A stretch of 64,000 nucleotides of DNA from Thuidium tamariscinum (taxonomy: Eukaryota; Streptophyta; Bryopsida; Hypnales; Thuidiaceae): positions 7,316,001 through 7,380,000 of the forward strand of contig OX344751.2 of assembly GCA_947034885.2 (NCBI GenBank), given 5' to 3'. The notes below the pieces were generated by a model, which did not search any database, was not told where the DNA came from, and worked only from the letters and a program-made list of their open reading frames with translations. Below are positions 34,797 to 46,990 of the stretch, in pieces (the first letter of the stretch is position 1; every line of letters starts with the position of its first letter). The translations under genes and the position numbers were made by a program.

Positions 34797-35181
34797 TGCC
34801 AATATGAACTACAACTATTTTTTCATTTTCATATTATATTACTTGGATACTCTAAATGAAGGTCAAATTTGGCAGAAATTAACTAATTTATGAAAAAAAA
34901 TGTGACATGTGTTAGCTTATGAGTGGTCTAAAGTGATGTGGTAGTTTCTTTGAAAATCTTACAATTGCCTCTATGTTATTGTAAGGCATGATTGTCTCGA
35001 TACCTAAAAAGTTTAAGTATTTTTAGACGATTAAAAAGAACAATGGGTATAAAATAAATTGTCCTAGGGTGTTTACAAAATCCCAAGTGAGTCACTTAAT
35101 GTGTTTAGAAACCTTGTGCAACCTAATCTAAATAGTAATTAATTTTTTTCACATAAAACTTATAATAAACTTACAAATGAA
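34797..35181. other. AT-rich spacer, nothing recognised
   Basis: No feature was recognised here. Confidence 0.4.
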
Positions 35182-36089
35182 TTAATCCCTGAAAGCCCAT
35201 TGTACCTTCGGGGGACAATTTGGAGTTTGGGCAGGTTCTGTAGACCTCAATTTTTAATGAATCTTCTTGAAACTTTCTCATAAGATAGGAAAATTGATTA
35301 GCTTTGCGGGAATATAATTTTTATTTCAACTGGTGCCTGGGACCACAAAAAGCACGGATTTTAACTCGGCAGGCAGAAAAATAAATCCACAAAATCTTGA
35401 AATTAAAATTTTAAATTTTCTAATCTTATAGATTATATTTTTTTTCTATGTGTGAAGCTTTGATTCATTCTATTTGGATTAGTTATGTGAAAGTTACGAA
35501 CAATCTTGTTTTTGGGTAGTTTTTGAAAAAATAACTTATAGGATTCATTTCTGAATGCAATTTTCACATTTTTTCAAAAAAAATTGCTTGACAAGGTTAA
35601 ATTTTCTTGCTAAAACAATCTTACCATTGGAATTATTGTATTTCAATTCCATCTTAGAGCTATTAACAATTTAATTTTTCTTTCAATCTTGGACCTACCT
35701 CTATTTAATAAATTTTTAAGGAATGAAAATCAAGCATTTTTTTTTGAAATTTTTTTCCTAGACTTTCAACTCAGTTATTAAACACAAAAAAATTTAAATT
35801 CAAAGTCCATAATTTAAAAAAATTCAACAAACGGCAATCAAAGTCATTTGAAATTGCAGGACAATGTTTGAGAAAACTATGTTTTCCAACTTTGAATGCT
35901 CATATCTCTCAATCTATATGGTCAAACTTCATGACATTTTTGCCACATGATTTTTGACAAACAAAGTAGAAGATACTATGTTTAGATTCTATAAAAACAC
36001 TTTTTTTTGTTCTTTTGGATGAATGCAGCAAAAATGACAGTTTTGAATGTTTTTTAATAGAAAAATGGCCTTGGGCCTTTAGGGGTTAA
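35182..36089 (+). mobile_element. TTAA-flanked element, diverged family B relative
   Basis: 908 bp, bounded by TTAA, with left end TCCCTGAAAGCCCATTG and right end GGGCCTTTAGGGG. Internal words shared with 5114-6069 (TATGTG...AAGCTTTGA.TCATTC, ...ACCATTGG.ATT) show it is a diverged family B copy. No coding frame was seen. Confidence 0.7.
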
Positions 36090-36357
36090 GGAACATTGAA
36101 AGTGACAAACCCACTAGAAGTAATGTAGGTAGCGTACAAATTTGGTAGCATAGTTATGCTAGTTGTGGATTTGATGAAATACACGGGCAATGTATCAAAC
36201 TCCATCAATCCATTGATTCAATTTGTGGTATGCATTGTATTTATTAACATGTTAATCTCAATTTTATGGAGCTCAGTGCTTTGCATTCTATACTTTCTTA
36301 TTTATGGACCTAATTGCACCCTTTTGTTCTTTTGGTCTTCAATTTGTATTTGTTTAG

Positions 36358-36591
36358 CATAACATTCAGTAGCAAGAAGAGACTGTGCCTTTTCCAAGCA
36401 GGCAGAGTCATCCACGAATTCCAAGTTGAAACTCTGACACTTTGCTTCTTTGCCTTGCTACTGAATAAAAGTTATTGATTTGGTGTGGAATATTCCACAC
36501 TATTTCATCCTTTTGGATGGAATGATGTGGGATATTCCGCACGATTCCGTCCTTGGGAAGGCAGTCTTGCAGAGTGCTACTGAATGTTATG
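36358..36591. mobile_element. 234-bp MITE with CATAACATTCAGTAGCA ends
   Basis: The left end CATAACATTCAGTAGCA is matched by the right end TGCTACTGAATGTTATG, a perfect 17-bp inverted repeat. Beyond it the match becomes imperfect (GAGACTGTGCC against GGCAGTCT). An 18-bp perfect palindrome, GTGTGGAATATTCCACAC, lies at 36484-36501, with a second near-palindrome at about 36528-36542. No clear target duplication. Single copy in the window. Confidence 0.75.
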
Positions 36592-36749
36592 AGGTATCTG
36601 GTCCATACAATTGAAATTGAATTTTAGTTCAGAGTTGAATTTGGGGACAAAAATCTTATTGAAATGTTTTTTTAATTCATTTGTTTGAAAAGACAAGTAG
36701 AATTCATATGAAATCCAAGTTCTTTTATATCTTTTGAACTTCATGGAGT

Positions 36750-37166
36750 TATGGTAGAGGCACCTATTGTTGACACCCCCTCCATTAACAATAAATAGGG
36801 TATCTTATTCCAAAGAAGATTGGAATGGATTTCTGTTTTCTCCTTGGAATGTGTGTCTTTGTACTTTTCTAAGGTTTGGATCAATAAGTTAATGACACAT
36901 AAGTGAGCTTAAATGTAGGAAGTAATTAGTAGAAAAGTATTCTTGAATGATTGAAATCGGATGACTCTAAATGTTGGTTATAGGTCAAGACCAACTTTTG
37001 CCTTCCAAAATTCATAGTAATTTCAATTCAAGGGATAAAATTACCAAATTTTTTGCAATCCCCATTATTTTTGTCAATGCATCTTTAAAAATATTTGCTT
37101 TGCCTTGCACTACCTTGGATTATATCCAAATGTGATTATTTTATTAGTTATGGGTACTTCTACCAT
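36750..37166 (+). mobile_element. TATGGTAG-type MITE, forward copy
   Basis: 417 bp with ends TATGGTAGAGGCACC and GGGTACTTCTACCATA (inverted repeat with a few mismatches). Similar in reverse complement to 14912-15328. TA flanks are consistent with a Tc1/mariner-type target. Confidence 0.7.
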
Positions 37167-37174
37167 AGTTATAA

Positions 37175-37510
37175 ATTCTTTAAGTTGAAATGGAATTATT
37201 TAGTATTTGTATGTTTTGGTTATGCTCCCCATTTTTTCTTTTGAACACTTCTTATGCACTTGTATGAATTTTTGAAGTCAAAATGGACTCTTGGTCATGC
37301 TCTCCAATTTTGGTGGTGTTATGTACTTGTATAATTTGGGTATGCTCCCCATTCTTTTTTTTTATACACTTCTTATGCACTTGTATGAATTGTTGAAGTT
37401 GAAATGGAGTTCTAGTTATGATCTTCATTTATTTTCTTTTACACACTTGTTATATGCTTGTATGTTTTTGTCATACTCCCCATTTTTTTCCTTTTACACA
37501 CCACTATAGT
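37175..37510. repeat. Degenerate minisatellite
   Basis: Several diverged direct repeats sharing TATGCTCCCCATTTTTT and CACTTCTTATGCACTTGTATG, with a period of roughly 80-110 bp. A weak open frame at 37291-37509 is a by-product of the repeat. Confidence 0.7.
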
Positions 37511-37974
37511 GAACTTTGATCACATGCCCTTTGAATCTACATGAAAAGAGATTAAATTTCACTTGTGTGTTCTTTACACTTTCTTTCCTTGTACATTAGC
37601 TTTCACCTTCCTTTTTCATTACATTTATTGCCTTATAAAGAATATAAACAAGAAAAAAATGATATAAATAATACAAATAATAATAGGGTCAAATTATAAG
37701 ACAATTTTTCAAATTCTATAAATATAGGGACCCTTTTATTTTGGCCTAGGTAAATAGCCCCCTTAAAAATTACACTATCACTACACGTAGGGTTGAAAAT
37801 ATACATATTATGACCTACATGAGTACAAAGTACATTCAAAGATGATGGTGCAGCATGGGCAACTACAAGGGCCTATACAAATATTAAGTAAGTAAAATTC
37901 ATGATGCACTTATTTATTTGTCTTCAAACATCTTTGATCGAGACTCTTCAATTTCAAGACAACTTCACTATATA
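37511..37974. other. AT-rich spacer, nothing recognised
   Basis: No feature was recognised. Confidence 0.4.
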
Positions 37975-38245
37975 GTGGTTATACCCAAAAGCGCACATGA
38001 CCTTAAAGCGCCATCTACAATCTTTGTGCATTTCCAAAATTAGTTTTGTACGTAGACTATGGATGGCGCTTTGAGAAACAAACTTTGACCTTTAATAACT
38101 TACATATTGTATCTAAATGATGTACTCTTTGGTGCATTGGAATGTGCTTTTATTTGCCAACTAGTCTATATGAAAATTTGAATAGCTTTATAATAGTAAC
38201 TAGGCACAATACTAATTTTTGGCACTTTAGGATGCACCCACTTTA
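37975..38245 (-). mobile_element. AGGTGGGT-type MITE, reverse diverged copy
   Basis: Resembles 53097-53372 in reverse complement (AATGATG..., TTTGGTGCATTGGAATGTGCTTTT, TTTTTGGCACTTT), ending GATGCACCCACTTTA. It also holds a short inverted repeat, AAAGCGCCATC / GATGGCGCTTT, at about 38005 and 38069. The left end is poorly preserved. Confidence 0.6.
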
Positions 38246-39649
38246 AATGTTAAAATTTGTGTTTGCGAATTATTTCATATTCATTGGAATTTTTTTCTTT
38301 GGATAATTTTTATACATTGATTAAGGTTTTTAAGGGTACCTATACTTATTAGCTAACATTTTGCACAATATAAATATCTACCTTTATTATACATCAATAA
38401 TTATTGAAATAAACAAGGGTTGTACATCATGTTTCAATCATCTACAATTTTTGAAAATAAGTCCGTTTAATTTTTTGGTCCCCTTAAAACCCCTATTCAA
38501 TGTAGATAATTTTGGTTCACTTTGATCATAATGAACTTGAAATCGCAATGAATATAGGGCACAATAAACCAACTATTGTATCCAAGTGCATAAAAGAACA
38601 AGCAATTTTGAGATATTAAAAAAACCTTTGACAAATAAAGAGAATTACTCTTTGATTATATTCTTATAAATGATTTTTTTTCTTAACAACTGGGCAAGGC
38701 CCAATTGCATTACAAAAATCTTATAAATACTTTAGATTCTCAAAAAATTGCGCATTCATTTCGTCTAATGTAAAAGTACCTCCAGAATTCATGAAAAGAG
38801 GAATCTTTAGATACAAGATTTCCATACATTTAATGATAGGGACATAAACAAATACAACAAAATTAACTTTAAAATTTTTTAAAAATTAATTAATTAATAT
38901 ATAATTATAGTTTATTTTGATTATTTCTTGAATGAAAAACGTTTTCTTAAAAATGAAATTTGATGAAAATGAAATGATTTAGGTGAGAATAATTTTTGAA
39001 TTTTTGAAATTAGATTGAATGTGAAAAAGATTTATTATCAAATTTTGTATAGAAATTGGTCAAATAATATTAAAGTTGTAAATTTCACTGTAATGGTGCT
39101 GCTAGCAAGGTCAAATCTAATTTTTCTATTAATTGGAAAGGAATCATTATAGGATGCTTTATCAAAGTCCCATTTTTGGTTAAAAATGGGACTTAGTAAA
39201 AATCCCATTTTTGGCTAAAAGCATAAAATGAGGGTAAATACTACATAGCAAAGAGAGATTGTACATGCTCACACTTTTATGATTTAAGCAATTGATAAAT
39301 CATCCTATTTGTACCACTATGTATCAATTGCATACATTTCAACTTTCATTGTATTCTTTTGATTCATTGTCATCACAAAAATCATACAAGTAGTCACATG
39401 GCATAAATAGTAAGGTGTGGAAGTTGAAGAGCCTAAAAAGTATCATGGGAGGCCAAGAATTTATTCTATCTCCTTAGTCTATCTATACCCTTGTGATACA
39501 AAGATATACTTGTGCTTCTATTGTATAGGGCAATCACCAAACTAGAAGGAATTCTAAGAAAAAACATGACAAGAAGGGCAAGCCTCATTAAGAATGCATG
39601 TTTTTTTTGTTAAAATTTGGGACAACAAGGTGATTGCCCCACGTAATCA
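38246..39649. other. AT-rich intergenic DNA, nothing recognised
   Basis: No gene or repeat boundary was recognised. Confidence 0.4.
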
Positions 39650-39958
39650 CCTAAAGGAGGAGGCTCAGACTCCAACAAGGCATTTTGAATCGAACATGAT
39701 CAAAGGTACATTTTACTTTCTTCAACGTACCAAAATGTAAAAACTGTGCACATTCTAGGAAGTCGTTGCTTTTAGAGCCCTATGGGATTTCAACTTCAAA
39801 ATTTCATAACTAATTCTACAAAGCTCCAAAAAATATGAAACAACTTGGGTTAGATGTCATTTCCTCTTGTCTTTCAAAGAAAAATATTTCAAGATGTTTT
39901 CCCTCTCCAAAATTTAGTTTCAGCTTTTAGATGATTGCTTTATAGACCTTCTACCTTA
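39650..39958 (+). repeat. Diverged copy 3 of the 298-bp MITE
   Basis: The right part clearly matches 17005-17302 (TTTCAACTTCAAAATTTCATAAC..., CAACTTGGGTTAGATG..., ending CTTCTACCTTA). The left terminus is decayed, so the start is approximate. Confidence 0.6.
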
Positions 39959-40484
39959 CTCAATGAAGTTATGGATGAAATATGTAGTTGATGAATGAAA
40001 AACCTCTAATCACCAATTGTACAGATTCCATGCATTAAAGACGAGATTCAGGGAAATACTAATCTGCCCTTTTGAATTTGGGGTTTATGACTCAGTATAA
40101 CCTTCTATCACTCTATCACAATAATAATGAAACCCTATTTTCCTAGTTTAAGATTTATCATTCAATTATAGCTGGTCAGTCTTAGTAAGCCTAATCTCAA
40201 CTTAACTTTATCTTTTTCTTTTTCATAAACACATGGACAAATTCCATTGAAAGAGAAAGAAGTACACACTATACAAAAACCAGTCCTTTTTTTTACTTTT
40301 TGAGAAAGTGGTGAAGCATTGTATTTCTACATTCATCCATCTTTTGGACTTAAAAACATTTTTCCATCATATTCATACATTTTTCATCCAAATTTGGCAA
40401 CTTCATCCATATTTAAAAGAAAACTAAAGAATTTCTGACGAAAAAAGATTACTTTTATCAGGCAAAAAAAAGACATTTGTTTTG

Positions 40485-43140
40485 AAATGATGCAATCTGG
40501 CCCCATGGTGCGGGAAGAAAAGGGCTGTCAGAAACAGAGGAACAGTGAGGTCCTCTGCAAAAAGTTTTTAATGTTGCTGCAAAACAAGTTGAGAAGCCAA
40601 GTGAACCAGATTTCATGTTCAAGGGATGGAGCCATTGATGATGCCTTGCTAATCAACCCTGTTTTATGCAAAATTTGGTACTACAAAGTCATCTTCCTCT
40701 TGAGCAAAGTTGTGCTCATGTTACTCTATGTCCTAAAGTGCAGTGGAAGCCAAGGTAAGTGAGCTGATTACAGGCCAAATGGGAGCAAGATCATTGTGGG
40801 CAAACTTAAGCTTATGTAAGACGTGTACATTCAACATATTACATTCAAGTGTGTTCTTGAAATGTACCCTTATCTCAACCCTAGAAAGGTGTAAAAGCCC
40901 TTTGTGGTTGTATGGTATATTATGAATTTGGTGGTTTGATTAGAAAAAACATTGATTGATCAAATATTTTTCAGTACAAAGTAAATCAATGATCATGATA
41001 GAATGTAAATAAAAATGCATCACAATTCATACATTAAACAATAGTTGAAGAATTATAAGACTAAATGTGGTGCTCACACATTGGTGTCTAGTACCAAGGT
41101 TTAATAGTCTAGGACTAACTTTCTACTAGTAAAACTCTCCTATTTTCAATGTATGAATGTGAAACAAGCACAAATATAAATATGAATTTTGTAGACATAT
41201 AGTAAATTATTCTATATTGTTTTGTTAACCTTGCTTTCTAATTTTAGTATATGATTCATGGTTACTTGGAAAAATTTTCACAAGTATTTTTCTACTAAAT
41301 AATTAATCCATTCAAGTAAATCAACATATGAATACAAATTACTCAATGGAGTATTTGAACACATGAGCAACTATGTGCTCAATTCACTACCCACTTCTAC
41401 AATTAATGGCCACTAAGTGCCAATTCTCCCTAGTGTATTATTATTCATTTGCTTTTGTTGCAAGTGTTTTGTAACATTGTGCTAAAGTTGAGGTTGAGGT
41501 CCAAATTTCAAAAAACAAATCTAATATTTAAAAGAAGATAAGTATTGAAGTAGCTACTACTATATGAAAATTGAGACAATATGAATTATGTAGGATAGTA
41601 ATTGTTGGAAGTTGAAGAGCTCTTGAATGCTAATTGTCATAGTACATTTTACATGCAAGCTTGATATGAAAAACCATATGGGATTGTAGTTACTAGAAAG
41701 ATGGGTTAAAACCCTTTTTAAATTCTTCATTGTCACATTCAAAAAAAGAATAGCAAAGTTATCCTTTGATTCATAGGATTTCAAATAAGCCACAAGTGAT
41801 GACTATAAGAAATTTTTCGATATTTGTAGATTCAACAAAGACATTTACATGTTTAACAATTTGAGATTAACCCTTGCTACTTCACTAAAAACACCTCCAA
41901 TTTAAAATAATTAAAAAGATTTCTCTATTTGAAATGAAAAAGCCAGAGGTGAGTTCACACATTCCCTAGTGTTTGGTGAGGGACAGTGGATGTGACGTTA
42001 AGGAAGGTGATATTAAAGAGGTGTGGGTGTATACCTACCCACACCCTTCAATTGGAAATCATTCAACTCAGTTACTTACTGGGGTAGTACAACTGCAAAA
42101 TGTACGAGAACAATTGACAGTGGTAACTTGCTATAAAACTACCAGTGTTGAATTTTTTTACAAATTCTTTTACAAATTTTGAATAAAAGACTTGGTATTT
42201 ATTCCATCAAAGCCGTTACAGCACAAAATTTGAGTGACTTCTTTTCCATCAGCTACTGGACAGACAGATGAAAAAACATTACAATCCACTTCAATCAATG
42301 TGCAAATGCAAGAAAATGAGTGCCAGGACACCCCAGTCAGTTATGAGATACCTGTGTGGAGCATTTACTCTGTATGAAATTCTCTCAAAAAATAAGGTGT
42401 TTTGAAAAGCCCATTTTCAAGGACTGTAACCAATTTGACAAGTAATCGACACTGAATAACTTAGGGGTGTTAAAAGGGCTAAATAATCAACATTCCGCAC
42501 TATATAAATGTCTATCTTTGATGTACATCAATATTTATTAGAGTGTCCAGTGGTTATACATCATGTTTCAAACATCTATAGATTTTCATGATAAGTCCAA
42601 TTAATTTTTTGATCCCCTTAAAATCCCTACACAGTGAAGGCATACCCATTCCTTTTCTTGAAATGTAACAGTGTAGATTGAATAGACAAATCACAATTTC
42701 AGTTTGGAAGCAAACAAAGGAAGTAATCTGTTAAGCTTAATGCAGAGTAAGCCTCCAATCAGCAAAATGAAAACCAGTCAGACCACCACCTCAGATTCAA
42801 CAAAAATTCTTGCTGCTGATACACTTGAATGCCTTCAGTCATTGATGATGTGATGCCAATGTTAGCCACGCTTCTGGAGATACTTGAGGGAAGGTTCTGT
42901 TTCCATATCATTGACAATAAATTAGAATTGACATCTCATTTGATTATATCATGTATCACATCAAGTAATCTATTTGAAGTAGCCTGGTATGAGTGGTTTG
43001 TCCAGCAAAACATAATTTCATGTAAAACAACATCCCAAACAGAAAAGGATATAAGCTTAGGAACTGTTCATGTTTTCTTTCATATCCACTCATGGTTCTA
43101 TCTTTTTTTTTTTATCATGTCCTTCAAGTCACTGCTCTTT
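40485..43140 (+). other. Protein-like fragments, gene not resolved
   Basis: Repeat density drops here. Several short plus-strand stretches read like exon pieces: about 40573-40640 (VAAKQVEKPSEPDFMFKGW), about 42252-42374 (TPVSYEIPVWSIYSV near its end) and about 42767-42850 (KILAADTLECLQSLMM). They are in different frames and I could not join them with consistent splice phases. They may belong to a degenerate gene, a captured exon set or a transposase relic. No function is proposed. Confidence 0.25.
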
Positions 43141-43194
43141 ATTCTGCTGACAATAAACAGACTAACAATCAATATACTCAAATAACAGAATAGC

Positions 43195-45170
43195 CTACTG
43201 TGGAGGTGGAAAGTGCCGTACCACCAAGTGCAGATACTTAGCATCAGCTTCTTGGAAGAACTAATGATATTCATTTGGAAAATGATCCAGTCAGGCAGTG
43301 GTTTTATTTTTTATATTATATTATATTATATTATATTATTTTATTTTGAAACACATGGATGGCAGTAGTTTTAACTTACCTGTAGCAATTTCTGAAAAGA
43401 GTTGGACTGGCCATGATGGAGCTCCAAATGGTTCCTGAAGGTGAACCTGCATGTTCACCATCTTGCTCACATTGGTAGCATACCTCTGGAGAGATTTCTT
43501 TCATTCAAAGTTCCGCCCTGAAACATTCAAACATGAAGAGCACATGAGACAAGAAATGGCAAATTCATGAAGGATTACAGCTTAGCTTCACTTGTTCTAG
43601 CTTAAAATCTCAATTTCAAACAAGTGACATGTGCCAAAGAAACAACTAAAGGATAACTAAGAAATTGAAAGCAGAGAAGAATTCAATATATGTTGATTGT
43701 AGTAGTAAATCAATATGTAGGATCCTATAGAACACAGGCTTACATGATTTGTAATGAAGAACTTTCACAAAATTAGCATCCATCAACATGTTCAAAAGTA
43801 AATGGCCTGTTTTGTGAAGGTAGTGCATGTCTGATGAGTCAAGGCTGATATAAGTTATATCAAGTGTGGTTGGACTGACTACAAATTCTTGGCAGCAGCA
43901 GACCAGTTTAAGAAAAATTCAACCTGCATTTCACCCACTCCATCCAAATTGAGTGATTTGAAAAGGTCTTCAAAAAAATGGAAGGCATTATTCCATTCTC
44001 TTCTCAAACTACTTGTGTTGGTTACTAGTTCTTGTGTATTTCAGAAGTGCCAATAGCATTATCATATGCAAATTCTTTTAACTTAATTCTTCATTGTGAA
44101 TGTCAAGTTCAAGACCACAATCTTGTTAAGAATGCTTGTGGCATTTGTACTAGGTCCCTGTAAGGCAAAGACAAAATGAGAATCAGTTCTTATCAATTAT
44201 TATCTAATCAACAAAGCAACCTCTCAAAGTTTGGTGAGCAAGAGTAAGCATAACTATAAAGTATGAAGATAATTTTGGCATACAGACTTTGAATCCTAAT
44301 CCAAACCTGAAATCCGTGACAAATGGGATGTTGCAAGACCTGTATGAGCTTGCTCTTGAAGGTTTCAAAAATGAACTTCGATTTAAAGCAATCCACAACA
44401 ATTACCCATTTAATCCACATTTTTTCCTTTACACCATGCTCTCAGCCAACAAAGAGTTGATGCTCATTTCTGTACACCTTCACGATTAGGATGATTTTAG
44501 CAAAGCCTAACATAAGCTGTTTATAGAACTTACTTCTAGTAGCTTCAGACATCCCAGTCTATCGTAAGCAAACTCAGAAATCAATGCCAATTCCAGCTGT
44601 CGAACTCACATGCAATGCACAAATTAATTCAAAGCATGGACTCGAAATCTCAATTGTACCAATAAGTTGAAAACTAAACAGATGAAGCCAATTTTAAACC
44701 TTGCTAATAGAACCAAGATAATTAAGAAATGCAAGTGTTGATCTAACAGTTTCAAAAAGAGCAATATGGTCACACAAGCAGTGCACTTCCTAGAGCTGTG
44801 CAAACGCTAACTCGTCATCTGCCCCCCAACCCCACCGCAAACGTCCAAATCACAGAAATCAGTGTTATGCACTAGGTGCTAAATCGAAGAGGATTGCACT
44901 CTGTCTAGTATGCAAATGGGCTGTGCTAAAAACTTCTGTAAGGGAATGCCGTTCAGACACGAAGTGCACGAGGTAGGCATACTTCAACAAAATAGAAGCG
45001 AAAAGATCATTTCGCTGGTGAGGGGAATCACTCGAGAAATGAATAATTGGTTGCCTAGAGCGTGAGAAGCAACTGTCATCGAACTAAAATTTGAACATGA
45101 AAACAGGCATGTCATTCTGAAAGACCACTGCATAAACTTTGAACTAGATTACCATCAGCTGAAGCTTTGA
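43195..45170 (-). pseudogene. Intron-bearing decayed gene, unrecognised protein
   Basis: Minus-strand exons with GT-AG borders and matching phases: 44818-44700, 44596-44534, 44157-43744, 43517-43380 and 43250-43195, the last ending in TAG at 43197-43195 (C-terminus HFPPPQ). Examples of the protein: HIALFETVRSTLAFLNYL, ISEFAYDRLGCLKLLE, REWNNAFHFFEDLFKSLN, YISLDSSDMHYLHKTGHL, LQEPFGAPSWPVQLFSEIAT. Introns are 102-376 nt. Lesions: TAG at 44792-44790, TGA at 43503-43501, and apparent frameshifts near 44100, 44020 and 43888. Weaker upstream exon candidates lie at about 44940-44868 and 45225-45160. Because introns remain, it is not a processed copy. It appears mostly helical; I do not recognise the family. 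Confidence 0.65.
43311..43340. repeat. (TTATA)n microsatellite
   Basis: About six TTATA units, lying in the last intron of the minus-strand pseudogene. Confidence 0.85.
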
Positions 45171-45779
45171 CTACATGAACAGATGACACATTGGAGGGCA
45201 ATCTGTTACCAAAGCTGCAGACGAGAGCAATTGATAAGTCGTGAAAAAAAGCTCATCTTGAAGCATGTGTGCTACAGTCCCAAGAATTTGATTGACTTTT
45301 CCAGTAATTACAAATATTGAGAGCATTGAGCTATGTCTATACATAATGAATAAATGAATAAAGTTGAATTTTCCTCACTGAAAATTGGCATGGCGATTCC
45401 AAACTGAGATGAAAGGCTGTTTTTATTGAAGCCCATGACATGTTTTCTGCCTGCCACCTATTTTGAATAGCCAATAATCTGCAATCCTGAATCACATATA
45501 TGTAATTTGAGAAATCAGGAGGCTCGATTGTTTCGTTATGATCATACAGAGAGACGAATCCAATTATCCCAATCAACGACAGACTCCGGAAATGAGACTT
45601 TACGACCATACCGACTGGAACAGAGGAGTAAAGAGATTTGGATACTTCGAAAACGAAAACGGAACGTAACCAATGAAAACCTCGCGCAAAAAAATGATGA
45701 AACGCAGGATTGAATAGTGAATTATGCACAATGAACAACATCGACTATAATGATGTAGATTATCAGACGCCTCCATACT

Positions 45780-46990
45780 GATTTAAAATCATTTCATAAG
45801 CGGAGAATTGTCTATAGCCTTTCCATTCAATATTCCACTATTCAATGTAACTTCCGTTCGGTCACAAGTTCCAGTAAAGAAATCCACATTGGCAAAACTA
45901 ACTGAAGCTTGTAAGCTAATTCCTCATTCACGATCGGAATTTGCAAAATTCCGTATCCTCGTTCCTCTGTTGCAACATAATACAATTATCTTTTAAACAT
46001 CATCCTCACTGCCAAAACCTGCGCTAGGAAATTTTAACATTCAGTCACTTAGTGACCACAAGGACTACACATTGTTCCGAAGCAATCAAGCAATCAAATA
46101 ACGAGTCCCGAAGCAATCAAGAAATTGAATAACAATATCCATCTGCCGATCTCCAAACGATTCATGTTCGCGAACTGACAAATTCCTCCCCGATCACAAG
46201 TTTACAAGACGAATACCTACTCGTAGCCATTAACTTCCTATCCTGATTTCTCCATTCCTGCATAATAAACATATACTCTCTAAACTTCGTCCTTCAGGCT
46301 AAATCCAGCACAAAGCAACATATCTAACATTTCTAACAATCAGCTAATCAATTGATCCTCCCATTGCAATCTTGAAATGGAAAAACACTGTCAATTGTAG
46401 ATTTCTAGTACGGTACACGTTCACAGACAAGCCTTCTCGCCTGGGTGCGATTCGGGCACTCCAGGGCCAAAACTAACAAGTTCCTCGAAGCAAAAGACCT
46501 AGACCTAGACAATACATAGTCAAAAATTCTAGTTCTGATCTAATCCACATTTGCAGTACAAAGTGCAAATGCCGCCAACCACGCAAACATGTTCCTCGTT
46601 CATTTCGCGAAGCTCAATGTCTTGACTGAACTTCTGCTGCTGCATGATACAAATATGTCACCTAAACTCCCTCTCCAATGCCAAACGCTGCACAATAAAT
46701 TTCTAATTTACAGGCAGGCAGCAATCGCAAGGATTGAAAATCCATTCTTTAAGAAAGGATCAAGCAAGAAAATGGAATAACTCCGCCGATCTCCACTACG
46801 GAACAAGTTCACGAGCGAGCTTTCTCAAATTACTAGAATTCGAACGTCTTTTTCCCTTTACAATGTTCCAAGAAGAACACCTATACATCAAAAATTGACT
46901 GCGCATACACGAAATTCAAGCATACCTCGATACGAGGAATTTCAAGTTCAGAAACTAGAATTCAAATTACTGGCACTTCTTTCCGATGTG
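45780..46990. repeat. Degenerate tandem array, units about 290-380 bp
   Basis: At least three diverged direct repeats. Anchor words are CTGTTGCAACATAATACAAT (45968), TTCCTGCATAATAAACATAT (46254) and CTGCTGCATGATACAAATAT (46638), each followed by a similar CTAAAC..CC......GCCAAA.C..GC block and preceded by TTC(A)CGA-type words (46166, 46427, 46808). Composition is more balanced than the surroundings. It could be the upstream or 5' region of the minus-strand pseudogene. Confidence 0.5.

Noticed and set aside
45337-45741. 134-residue minus-strand open frame.
   Set aside because: No recognisable domain, no fit with the splice phases of the neighbouring pseudogene exons, and the length is plausible by chance.
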